From Dreissena polymorpha (taxonomy: Eukaryota > Mollusca > Bivalvia > Myida > Dreissenidae), in assembly GCF_020536995.1 (NCBI RefSeq), contig NC_068356.1, positions 23,479,809-23,543,808 on the forward strand: 64,000 nt of DNA. Reading direction: 5' to 3'. The notes below the pieces were generated by a model. The model worked only from the letters and a program-made list of their open reading frames with translations, made no database searches and had not been told where the DNA came from. A program made the position numbers and the translations under genes. Of this stretch, positions 49,266 through 58,339 are shown piece by piece. How positions within the stretch are numbered: position 1 is the first letter of the stretch; each line of letters opens with the position of its first letter.

Positions 49266-49493
49266 ACCCATTACCAAACAACACATTTTAGACTGTCCCA
49301 AATTGAACGTGGATGCAGATGACAAATACAATTGTAATATAAAGAAGTAGATTTGGTAGGGTAGAAATCCCTGTTATAAATGAAGGAATTGCTCATCTTG
49401 AAAAAATTCTCCTTTCATTATAACGATTTCTTAAGTCGTCTGCAACAAACTTGTAAAATGTCGTTACTGGTTAACTGTTTGGTAATGGAATAA
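49266..49493. repeat. Hairpin MITE, copy A
   Basis: Ends are inverted: CCATTACCAAACA at the left and TGTTTGGTAATGG at the right. Inside: AGACTGTCCCAAATTGAACG, TTGGTAGGGTAGAAATCC and AAGTCGTCTGCAACAAAC. The outer part of the 52960-53165 copy is the reverse complement of this one. Confidence 0.75.
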
Positions 49494-50130
49494 CATCTTT
49501 TTAATTGATGTTTAAATGGTTAAATGATTCTACTGTCAGTTTCAAAGAAAAAGAACATAAATGCAGCATCAGCAGCAGTATGTGTCAAACCCATAAACAA
49601 ACTAGAAAGAGATTTTATGAGGAAAAATGCCCCGCCCCCTTGTCGGCAATGTTTTTCAACCAACTGGAACCATTTTCGAACTCATCCAAGATATCATTAG
49701 GACAAACCTTCTTAAATAAAGTAATATATTTTTACTAAAATACTATACTTTTACCTATAACAACAATTGAAAATTCTTGCATACACTTTCCACCATAGTA
49801 GTCTAGACAATGTTTACATAAGTGCGTGGGAAAATTATAAAGATTATGACCTCTATATGCATGATAACAGCTGTTCAATCTGCTGAGGGTTGACCTAGTT
49901 ATCAGTCAGATGTAAACATATAAGCTCTAGAAACATGTACAGGGAAAATGTGCACAATCAACTTAGAAGGTTAAATTAAATTACACACCATAATTGCAAT
50001 AACAATTTATGGATTTAAATAATACAATTACTAAAATCAGCTTTTATTTAATGATCAAAATATTGAATACTATATACGGTTACTGATTATTTGTAAGTTA
50101 TTTACAGACTTCTCTGTATCAGATAGTATT

Positions 50131-50366
50131 AACCCCTTACCACTTAGATATGTATTTTGATGTGTTTGTAGTCCCTTAGAAATTTAAATAAAGACCTTTC
50201 TTACTAGCTAGATTCAAGTTTTAACGGCTCCATTTCCAACCCTTAGATACGGATGAGCAGCAAACAGCATAAAACCTGAACAGACTGCGAGTTACTTGCA
50301 GGCTGTTCTGGTTTTATGCTGTTTGCACATAGCCTATTCACTTTGCTTCTAAGTGGAAAAGGGTTA
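50131..50366. repeat. TTAA-type MITE, inverted relative of 45583-45812
   Basis: Begins TTAACCCCTTACCACTTAGA and ends TCTAAGTGGAAAAGGGTTAA. Inner palindrome AACAGACTGCGAGTTACTTG / CAGGCTGTTCTGG. Flanked by TTAA. Confidence 0.85.
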
Positions 50367-50575
50367 ATGTTTAATACTAGTGATTAACAGGATAAAAATT
50401 TATACACAAAAGGAACATACACAAAATAATATTCATCAGATTTACATGAAATTCATTTTAATATGAAAAATATAAACCTAATGAATATTATTTATATTAT
50501 TTATGCAAATAAAAAATGCTTGTACCTCTTGCAAGGTTTAGTTATTATTGAATAAAACGAAAACTTTGCACGATT

Positions 50576-50944
50576 TGCAAAACTACAGGTCTTTTAACTC
50601 AATACCAATCAATATTTGTTTAAGTCCCAAATTGAAAGAAGTTACACATGACAATTACAAATGTAATAGGATATGAAGAAATTGTTTTGGTAGGGTAGAA
50701 ATCATTGTGAGATAAGGAGAATTTACTTATCTTGAGCAATTTCTCTTTTTCACATTATAATTTCGAGATGACAAATTAAATTGTAAGAGAGTATTAAGAC
50801 ATTGATTTGTTAGGGTAGAAGTCATCGTTGTAAAACGGAGAAATTGCTCAACATGAGCAATTTCTTTTATTACCTCAACGACTTCTAAGAGTTGTCGAAA
50901 ACAAACACGTAAAATCACATTATTGTATGATAATGGGTTAAAAG
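50576..50944. repeat. Hairpin MITE, copy B with duplicated centre
   Basis: Begins TTTTAACTCAATACC and ends ATAATGGGTTAAAA. The centre occurs twice: GGTAGGGTAGAAATCATTGT with TTGAGCAATTTCTC (about 50690-50750), and GTTAGGGTAGAAGTCATCG with GAGAAATTGCTCAACATGAG (about 50810-50865). Confidence 0.7.
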
Positions 50945-51027
50945 ACACATTTAGGATTATATCTTTAAATCATTTTTGTGTGAGATGTGTCAAATATTTA
51001 ATTTGCTCTTTCAGTTTATATCCTGAG

Positions 51028-52338
51028 ATGCAACAGAGCAATCCTAGCCCAGTGCAACATGCAACCGGCATTTTAGACACGGAAGATGACATGGACGATC
51101 CAGTGTTTGACGAGCTCTTGGCAAATATTGGTTCTTCCTTGGCAGAACACACAGCTGTTGTTCTTCCAGACACCTTTGACTTAGAGGAACAAATAAATGA
51201 ACTTAGTTACACATGTCCCGTTACTGAACAACAGTCTATGGTGAATGAAATATTTGCAAGTTTTATGGATAATGAACAAATTGTTAGATGCTTCTTAAAC
51301 CAACAGTATGACCGTTGCATGAAGTTTTATGCCCAAACTGTGATTTCCGAACCAGGTAGAGAGAGTCCAGTTCCACAGTGTCAGTTAACTGCTTTTTATA
51401 AACTGTGGCAAAGTCATATGACATCAGCAGAGTATGAAAGTGAGTGTCTTCCATTAATTCTGCTCTCCTCCAAAGGAACAAAACCTGCATTGTATTCTGC
51501 AATTTTTAAACCCTGCACTACTGTTCGTCAGTTGCTTCTATCAGATAAAGCTGCACAGTTATCATATATAGATAACCAGAAAATGACATCACGAGCTACA
51601 GATGGATTTGATGCAAAAGCCAGAGGTAAAATCAGATATATAGGTGGTTATGCTGTTGCCAAGCTCAAATACAACTATATGTGCCAAGTTAAATCGAATA
51701 TGTACAAAACCAGTGCATTGGGCGTTAGTAAATTTAACACAGCGTCAGTAATGGTGGAGTTCCTAGAGAAGATGACAGTTAGTGAGCACCATTTGATTGC
51801 TGTAACTGAAGATCCAGGAAGTCTATCAGAAACCTCAAGAAAACAGAATATTAATAGAGGTCTGACAAATATCTCTGACCAATGTTACCACTGTTTTGAA
51901 AGTATTGTAACAGCATCATTGAATGAACTAAGTTCAAAAAACTTGGTCAAACATGGAAATAGTCTTCATGATCATGTAATTAAGACCCTTGAAGAAAATA
52001 ACCAGTTTTTTGCAAGCTTTTATAAAATGTGTAGTGGAAATAATGCAAACCCAGCTTCAAATGACAACATCAGAACACTTAACAGAGAGTGCATATACAA
52101 GGTATCCTCAATACTATTGAAGCAGTTTTCAAGGGATTTTATGGAGTCCTGCCACACTCGTAAGAAAATGGAACACCGTAAACAAATCCAAGTTTCAGAA
52201 AAAAAGACCGCTCACAATACACATTTCAAACAAACCAAAAGTCTCAACCCTATTTCTATTACTACTACAGAACAGCCCGGCACATCTGGAGTGTCTTCAA
52301 AAGATCAGCTTCAACACATTCAAATCATACTTTTCTAG
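51028..52338 (+). CDS. Transposon ORF of unknown function, upstream of the PHD finger
   Basis: From the ATG at 51028 (MQQSNPSPVQHATG) about 436 residues; an acceptor TCTTTCAG ends at 51013, so a spliced 5' exon is possible and the frame is open upstream to 50923. The N-terminus is acidic (LDTEDDMDDPVFDELL). At residues 201-213 KIRYIGGYAVAKL resembles the G-Y-x-x-x-K-L segment seen in several transposase-related proteins, often as YIAGYVARKL. The end is Ser/Thr/Lys-rich (TEQPGTSGVSSK) and is echoed by EQPGSSGVSCKK at the start of the next frame, so the two probably belong to one protein separated by a frame change or small intron near 52300-52343. No enzyme signature seen. Confidence 0.7.
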   Translation: MQQSNPSPVQHATGILDTEDDMDDPVFDELLANIGSSLAEHTAVVLPDTFDLEEQINELSYTCPVTEQQSMVNEIFASFMDNEQIVRCFLNQQYDRCMKFYAQTVISEPGRESPVPQCQLTAFYKLWQSHMTSAEYESECLPLILLSSKGTKPALYSAIFKPCTTVRQLLLSDKAAQLSYIDNQKMTSRATDGFDAKARGKIRYIGGYAVAKLKYNYMCQVKSNMYKTSALGVSKFNTASVMVEFLEKMTVSEHHLIAVTEDPGSLSETSRKQNINRGLTNISDQCYHCFESIVTASLNELSSKNLVKHGNSLHDHVIKTLEENNQFFASFYKMCSGNNANPASNDNIRTLNRECIYKVSSILLKQFSRDFMESCHTRKKMEHRKQIQVSEKKTAHNTHFKQTKSLNPISITTTEQPGTSGVSSKDQLQHIQIILF

Positions 52339-52343
52339 GCGCG

Positions 52344-52676
52344 TTGGCTTCTTCAGAACAGCCAGGTTCATCTGGAGTGTCTTGTAAAAAGAAGTCTTTA
52401 AAAACACAAACAGCAGTGAAAAAGACTAAAAGAGCTGCAAGTCAGGAAAAAACTGATAAACCGCCAGAGAATGATGATGGTGATGAGGAAAGGGAGGAGG
52501 AGGAAGAGGATTCATGTTACAAATGTGGTAAAGCCTACACTGAAAATGAAGAATGGATAGCTTGTGATATATGTAACAAGTGGTACCATCGACGGTGTTG
52601 TGGGTTATCTAGTTTAACAAAATGGAAGTATTACACAAAAGTAAACAGAAAGTTCTGTTGTCCAGAATGTGAATAA
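52344..52676 (+). CDS. PHD-finger domain, probably the C-terminus of the preceding ORF
   Basis: 110 residues. Basic, then very acidic (NDDGDEEREEEEED), then a Cys4-His-Cys3 PHD finger: C58-x2-C61, C74-x2-C77, H82-x2-C85, C105-x2-C108, with the usual W before the last pair replaced by RKFCCPEC and a WYHRRCC core. PHD fingers of this type bind histone H3 tails, so the protein could tether the element's machinery to chromatin (inference). It lacks a clear ATG; TTCTAG just upstream could be a splice acceptor. Confidence 0.8.
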   Translation: MASSEQPGSSGVSCKKKSLKTQTAVKKTKRAASQEKTDKPPENDDGDEEREEEEEDSCYKCGKAYTENEEWIACDICNKWYHRRCCGLSSLTKWKYYTKVNRKFCCPECE

Positions 52677-52689
52677 TATTGTCATTTGT

Positions 52690-53165
52690 TTGACCCATTA
52701 CATAACAATAACAAGATTTAACTCTTTGGGAAATAAGGAATACATCAACATTTTGACAAAATAATACATTGCTCATGTTTGACATTATAAGTAAGTTGCA
52801 AAAGCAATTTTTCTTTTGTCTCAGTATAATTTTTAAGTCATCTCCTGCCGAGTGCAAAATGCCATCAGTAGATAATAATAGTATAAATTCACCATTTAGT
52901 TAAAAGGGTTTTTGTTTTATAACTTTTGTTATTCTTTGTTTAAGCTATTACCACACGATAACGGGATTTTACGGGTTTGGTGCTGACAACTCTAGAAATC
53001 ATTGTGAACAAACGAGGAATTGCTCATATTGAACAATTTCTCCTTTTATCACAATGCTTTCTACCCTTCCAAAGCTATTTCTTCATATTCCATTATAATT
53101 TTAATGGTCGTCTGCAACTTCTTTAAATTTGGGACAGTCCAAAATGTGTCGTTTGGAAAAGAGTT
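52690..53165. repeat. Hairpin MITE copies C and D
   Basis: Two more copies follow the PHD gene: 52690-52870 (ATTGCTCATGTTTGACATTA, GTCATCTCCTGCC) and 52960-53165 (AGGAATTGCTCATATTGAAC, TTTCTACCCTTCCAAAGC, AATTTGGGACAGTCC). The second is inverted relative to copy A. Confidence 0.6.
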
Positions 53166-53319
53166 TAATCCTATATTGGTGGTTCTCTTTAGAATGATTG
53201 ATATCATAAGTAATAACATAGGATTTACATGTTTATTATTATTGGATATTTTTTAAGTAACATTCCATTTGAATTATCATATTTATGTAGACCTGACAAT
53301 AAATGATGTTTAACTTTTT

Positions 53320-53430
53320 GCTCCCTGCAGAAGCATTTTTGCATCTTGCGGCTGATGACATTTGAAAGCCTAGAGACAAAAGAAAAAAAATGCTCATAAT
53401 GAGCTATTTCTTCTTTTGTCACTGGGTTTT
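53320..53430. repeat. Hairpin MITE fragment E
   Basis: Carries ATGCTCATAATGAGC with TTTCTTCTTTTGTCACTGGG and a GGCTGATGACATTTG block like the other copies' flank. Confidence 0.5.
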
Positions 53431-53635
53431 CTTATGGTGTATAAAAAACAAGATCTACATTGCTATCTGCAATATAATAGAGCTAATTTAAATTTGTGTG
53501 CTGCAAATTCTACCAAAATATTCTGATTATTCATCCTCATGTGTTTAGTTAAGTATTTTACCACATATTGTGTTATAAATATTATGTTATAAAGTCTTTT
53601 TTAGCAAATAAATCTTAAGTACCCACATTTTTATG

Positions 53636-54116
53636 CCCCCTTTCGAAGAAAAGGGGGCATATAGTGATCGGACTGTCCGTCTGTCTGTCCGTCCGTCTTT
53701 CCATCACACTTTGTGTTTAGGTTTCGAAAAATGCTCATAACTTCTATGTCCCTTGAGATATAACCTTCATATTTGGTATGCATGTGTATATGGACAAGGC
53801 CTTTCCATACACACACACATTTTTACCCCTGAGACCTTGACCTTGAACTTCGGGTCCGCGTTTAGGTTTCGAAATCTGCATTTAGGTTTTGAAAAATGCT
53901 CATAACTTCCATGTCCCTTGAGATATAACCTTTATATTTGGTATGCATGTGTATATGGACAAGGCCTTTCCATAAGCACACAAATTTTTACCCCTGTGAC
54001 CTTGACCTTGAACTTAGGGTCCGCGTCAAGGTTTCGAAATCTGCGTTTAGGTTTAGAGAAAAACTCATAACTTCTATCAAGCGTTTATAGGGGGCATAAG
54101 TCATCCTATGGTGACA
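53636..54116. repeat. TATGCCCCC-type dispersed repeat
   Basis: Begins TATGCCCCCTTTCGAAGAAA and ends near GGGGGCATAAGTCATCCTAT, with CTGTCCGTCCGTC after the head and two internal units carrying TGCTCATAACTTCTATGTCC and TGGACAAGGCCTTTCC. Inserted in the transposon. Confidence 0.8.
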
Positions 54117-54118
54117 GC

Positions 54119-54340
54119 TCTTGTTACATTTTGTTTTTGCCCTGTCTGTTTGTTTGTTGGTTTGTGTCAAACTTTAACATTGGCCATAACTTTTGCAATA
54201 TTAAAGATAGCAACTTGATATTTGGCATGCATGTGTATCTCATGGAGCTGCACATAGTGAGTGGTGAAAGATCAAGGTCGTCCTACAAGGTCAAAGGTCA
54301 ATTATATTGGGGGGGGGGGGGCACATACACATCTTATTAG
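54119..54340. repeat. Truncated relative of the 17610-18482 repeat
   Basis: Shares TAGCAACTTGATATTTGGCA and CTCATGGAGCTGCACAT; a G12 run lies near 54309. Confidence 0.8.
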
Positions 54341-54609
54341 TTCTGTTCCCACATTTTGAAAACCTAATGGGTACAGATAACCACTTTTGAAAGAGAGTGG
54401 GCATGCTGTACAAACTGACTAGACCCTGACCAGGCAAGCTCCTAAAGGCAGTGTAGAGTGACTATTAGTAGAAAAATGCCATGCTGAAACATTGTCAAAA
54501 CGATGATACAGCATTGAACCAGAGTAACTCTGCATGGTAGGCATAGGTTGATTCAGCCATTACTTAATATTATCGTAAGGTCGACCAATTCATTGCTAAG
54601 TTTTGTTAA

Positions 54610-54825
54610 GTTCACAGCACTTAGTGTTGCATTGGAATTTAACATCACTTAGCTCAGTTTTTCATATAAATCACTTAGCTCAGTATTTCATAGAAATTTA
54701 ACATCACTTGCCTCAGTTTTGCATACAATTTAACATCATGTAGCTCAGTTTTGCATATAAATTTAACAGCACTTTGCTTAAGTATTGCATTCTCTTAAAC
54801 AGCACTTGGCACAGTATTGTCTGAT
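54610..54825. repeat. ~38-bp degenerate tandem repeat, about 6 units
   Basis: Units around CACTTAGCTCAGTTTTGCAT and AAATTTAACATCA. Lies in the transposon 390 bases inside the right terminal repeat. Confidence 0.75.
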
Positions 54826-55217
54826 ATGAGTCTACTCTGTTCGCAAAGGTGTGAAAAGACGTTATATAATGGGCAATTGGTTAAATAATCAATATGGGAA
54901 GGACAAATTGTTAAGTTCACATTACCAGGTTACAAGACTCATTTTGAGGTCTGTCAAAATTTTCAATCTTGCCGCTATTATTACTCTGATGTTTCCCTGC
55001 AAGGGACGCTGTGCTGGTTCCCTTTCCATGTTTATATCAAACAACACAGTTTAAGTGATGGCAAAAATCGTTTTCATATTTAAATCGTTTTCTAATAATA
55101 TAGGATTTAATTTTTTGCAAAAGTTTAAACATTTTGAGTTATATGTCAATTGTTATCTTACCTTTTAACTTTTTACAATTTCAACCAATCAAATAACACG
55201 TTCCAATATCTGCGCAG

Positions 55218-55692
55218 TGCGGGATTCCAAGCAGGCAAATGGCGACTTTTGACGTGTAGAATTATTGTGTGTAAAAACGAGTCGATTTCTTGGCTAATAT
55301 TCGGAGACGGAGCAAGTAATTGATGTGGACAGTGTTCCTTGGATGTGTTTTATATGGAGTTATAGACAATTTATCGGGGAATCGCTTATTACGTGCCCAA
55401 CAGGACTCGTCCAGTGTAAACACAAGTGGACAGGCTTAGCTACATCGACCGAATTTTGGACAATTTCTCGTGTTTGAGGCCCTGTGGACAGTTTAATACT
55501 GTGTCGAATCGAATGACACTGATACCGATTGAGAGATAATTTATTTTGCTGTAAATCTGTGCAGAGTTTTTGGTGATAAACATATGAACTGTTTAGCAGT
55601 GCGTTATAATGCATGTCCAGTAGTTGAATTGCGTTGGTGCCCTTTTCCTTTTTCTTACATAAACAAATTTTTTTTTTTTACTGGACCCTGTG
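55218..55692 (-). repeat. Right terminal inverted repeat
   Basis: About 475 bases, from GCGGGATTCCAAGCAGG to TACTGGACCCTGTG. The reverse complement matches 41704-42195 almost throughout, including the 70-codon open frame over it, which is a shadow. Confidence 0.92.
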
Positions 55693-55741
55693 ATTAGACC
55701 TGTTAGCGGAAAACAATAAGTGTTAGCTCATGAGCCCGGGG

Positions 55742-55990
55742 CGATTATATTGGGTCCATACAATCACAAAAAAACACAAAAAAACATTCAATTTCTCTAT
55801 ATATACTTGAAAGTAAGCTATTAGGGCCGTTTTTAATGGATTGCAAAGATGTATATATTTTGTCAATAATGACTTCATTAAATATTGATTTACGTTTAAA
55901 TATAAAGCACAATAGTATTTTATGGCCACCGAAAAGCACTCCCTAGTCAGCACAGAATCACCTAAAAGCACTCAATTTCTTTCTCTATAT
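55742..55990. repeat. Dispersed copy of the large element's central repeat
   Basis: TTTTTAATGGATTGCAAAGA, TAATGACTTCATTAAATATT and ACCGAAAAGCACTC closely follow 33285-33600, lying just outside the right target duplication of the 14-kb transposon. Confidence 0.75.
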
Positions 55991-56252
55991 ATGAGGTAGT
56001 TTTCCAACATAATGAAATGTTGCCCAGCTCTTGCCACGTGGAGGCCACCTCTTGTAACATAAAAATACGCAAAGAAGGTAGTAAAGTTACATAATTCAAG
56101 ATTATGATTATAATAATAAATGTGAACAATGATAAAAAAACCACTAAAACCAGGTATGATTACTATTAAAATTTATAAAGAAATATACAAGACGGGGCAT
56201 TTAACTAGTGTTTCATTTATTTCATGATAGAAATATCAACAGAATGCACAGA

Positions 56253-57441
56253 TACCGTAAAACGTTGTGTATAACGCGCATTTATGTATAACGCGCATCT
56301 ACTTTTTAAAGCTAAAAAATCGGGAAAAAAAGTTTTTGAAGCAAAAAAATCGGGGGAAAAATTCCGTACCGCAGGCTAACTGAAAATCGTTATATTTACA
56401 TTGCCGATCTTACTTATATTATTGCTTCAATTATAAATTATTTTTAAGACGATAACGATACAACTAGTTGGTGTTTTTTTTAATCATATGCGTAAAAATA
56501 AATGTTTGGATTTATATGCATGAAATGCACCCTTTCCAAGAGGATACCATCAAGGTTTTCATCATATGTCTCCGAAGAAATTGTCCACGATTTTATCGTG
56601 GAGTACACATAACGGATGGATTAGTTATAACTAAGAAACTGACATTATTGATTGGTATTGTCACCTGGTTATTCATGCATGACTAATTCACAACCGCGCG
56701 TTTTATTTACAATGCCGATATCATGCGTTCTTTTCGAGTGTCTAAAATTGACAGGAGACTTTAACGACTCAAACTTCTCAACACCATCACGACATTACCG
56801 GCGATAAACAAACAATGGAGTTGTGAAGCCGTTTGCCGGTTCACATGTTTTGATAATAGCCCAGCTACACAAAACTTGACAGGTAACGCAAATTGCTCAA
56901 TAATCACATCCTCAATCTTGACAAGACGTATGAAAACGTGTAAACAAACACAGCATCAATTTTATTAACAAATTTGAAAAGCAAGAAAAATAATCTTAAA
57001 TATATCGGGAAATACCTTGCCGACATACTATTGTAAATCGACAAGTGCCCCCAAATAAATTGTGTAACCCTAGTACAGTAGGGTATAATATTGTGGGAAA
57101 AGTAAACAATAACATCTAAATAAAAATGGCTTCCTCGTTTTTCATTCTCTTCTTCAAATTTATTTGATTTCAATGCTCTGTACGTACCTGAAAAAGATAG
57201 AAAATATATATGTTAACTTTATAATGTTTGTTCATCTTATTCAGATCGTCAATATAACACTAATATTAACATAGTTACAGTTAAAACACCGGAAAACAGA
57301 ATGATGCGAATTACCGCTACTGGGTAACTGACAGAGAAAAAATGTCTTGGCATGGCTGAAGTTGTGCATAACGCGCATCAAGTTTTTAAAATGAAATTTT
57401 GGGGTAAAAAAAGTGCGCCTTATACACAACTTTTTACGGTA
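56253..57441. mobile_element. 1.2-kb inverted-repeat DNA element, non-autonomous
   Basis: Left end TACCGTAAAACGTTGTGTAT then AACGCGCA; right end TGCGCCTTATACACAACTTTT then TACGGTA. A second internal pair of AACGCGCATC words lies near each end. No transposase; the interior is AT-rich. The TACCGTA and GCGCA end type is widespread in animal DNA transposons, but the superfamily is not assigned. Confidence 0.75.
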
Positions 57442-57639
57442 AACTATCAGCGGAGTTTTACTTACACCACAACTGATTGAAGGTGTTAATGCTGTTATCT
57501 TATCAGCGGGTAAAATTGCCTCCGCAGGGTTTTTTGGGGGCCCGATTTAACAGCCGAAATTCGGCTATATTCCCAATCGCAAAAAGTATCTTTTTTCCCA
57601 AAATTTGCCAAACAATTCCCAACTGGAAAAAAACCCGCT

Positions 57640-58145
57640 TATGACGTCAACAATTTCGCTTTTTAACTAAGCGTAGTCCGATCCGGTTTCGTACGGGTTT
57701 TATACTATACCTCAATTTGGAGAACGTCGGCATTATTCGTGTGCACGCTATTCTCCGTGTTGCTAAGGCGCTTATTATATTTGCGATGAAATTCAAGCGT
57801 TTTGTGATTCGGCTGAATGGAAAACAAAGATGTTGCACAATTCGAAATATTACGTGAAAAAGATTCCTAATAAAAAACCTGGCGGCTTAACAAAAACTGT
57901 TGACTTTTTTAAGCAAGCGTCATTAAATAAACAAACATCATCAAAAAGTTAAAGTCCTCCCATGGAAACTCCTTCCATTGTTAATGATAGTAATTTAATA
58001 ACAAGTGACTCGTTTGCATCGTCATCATTGATTTCCGAAAGCAAAGTGCTGACTGATGTTCAACATTTTGAAAGCATTCATTCTTCAGAAGAAGATGATG
58101 CGCCTCCTAATAAAATGGTGCCTGATGTGACTGAAGACTTTGTGT
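57640..58145 (+). pseudogene. Possible transposase N-terminal remnant
   Basis: KIPNKKPGGLTKTVDFFKQA (57860-57950) then stop, and a second open segment from ATG 57962 (METPSIVNDSNLITSDSFAS then HSSEEDDAPPNKMVPDVTED). The DFFKQ-type phrase followed by an acidic, Ser-rich stretch is like the start of zinc-finger/hAT-type transposase proteins. Not a complete gene. Poor support. Confidence 0.25.
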
Positions 58146-58339
58146 GAACTTATTATGTGGAAAACAGTTGATCATGATGTTTTTGTGGTGTTTGTGATTA
58201 AAGATGTTGAACTCATTCATGTGGTTTTAAATCCCATTTTATTTTCCCAATTTCTTGAAAATGCAGATAAAATTCCCAATTTCAAAGCCATGGGCTATCT
58301 TCCCAATACGCTGAAAAAAAAACACTGCTCCGATTGAAG

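Larger units (their letters stand above)
49176..51013. promoter_or_regulatory. Divergent spacer between transposase and PHD genes
   Basis: 1.8 kb with no long gene. It should hold the start of both genes and any 5' exons. It contains two hairpin MITEs (49266-49493, 50576-50944) and one TTAA-type MITE (50131-50366). No TATA box or start site can be assigned. Confidence 0.4.
41704..55692. mobile_element. 14.0-kb P-superfamily-like DNA transposon with helicase and PHD genes
   Basis: Exact ends: CACAGGGTCCAGTA at 41704 and its complement TACTGGACCCTGTG ending at 55692, flanked by identical 8-bp duplications ATTAGACC (41696-41703 and 55693-55700). Eight-base target duplications fit the P superfamily (also hAT). 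The terminal inverted repeats are about 480 bp. Cargo: a spliced PIF1-like helicase (+), a P-like transposase (-) and a PHD-finger protein (+). Introns and spacers hold MITEs and dispersed repeats, so the unexpanded element would be shorter. Frame breaks in at least two of the three genes suggest this copy cannot move by itself, unless they are assembly errors. Confidence 0.85.

Noticed and set aside
41704-55692. A Helitron, suggested by the PIF1-like helicase
   Set aside because: It has long terminal inverted repeats, an 8-bp target duplication and a P-like transposase, and no Rep domain was seen; Helitrons lack such inverted ends and target duplications.
41704-55692. A hAT element, suggested by the 8-bp target duplication
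   Set aside because: The transposase motifs (LLDEM, CMDGA, DPSHTFKKIRNN, DPIENHF) match the P/THAP9 type; no hAT dimerisation domain was seen.
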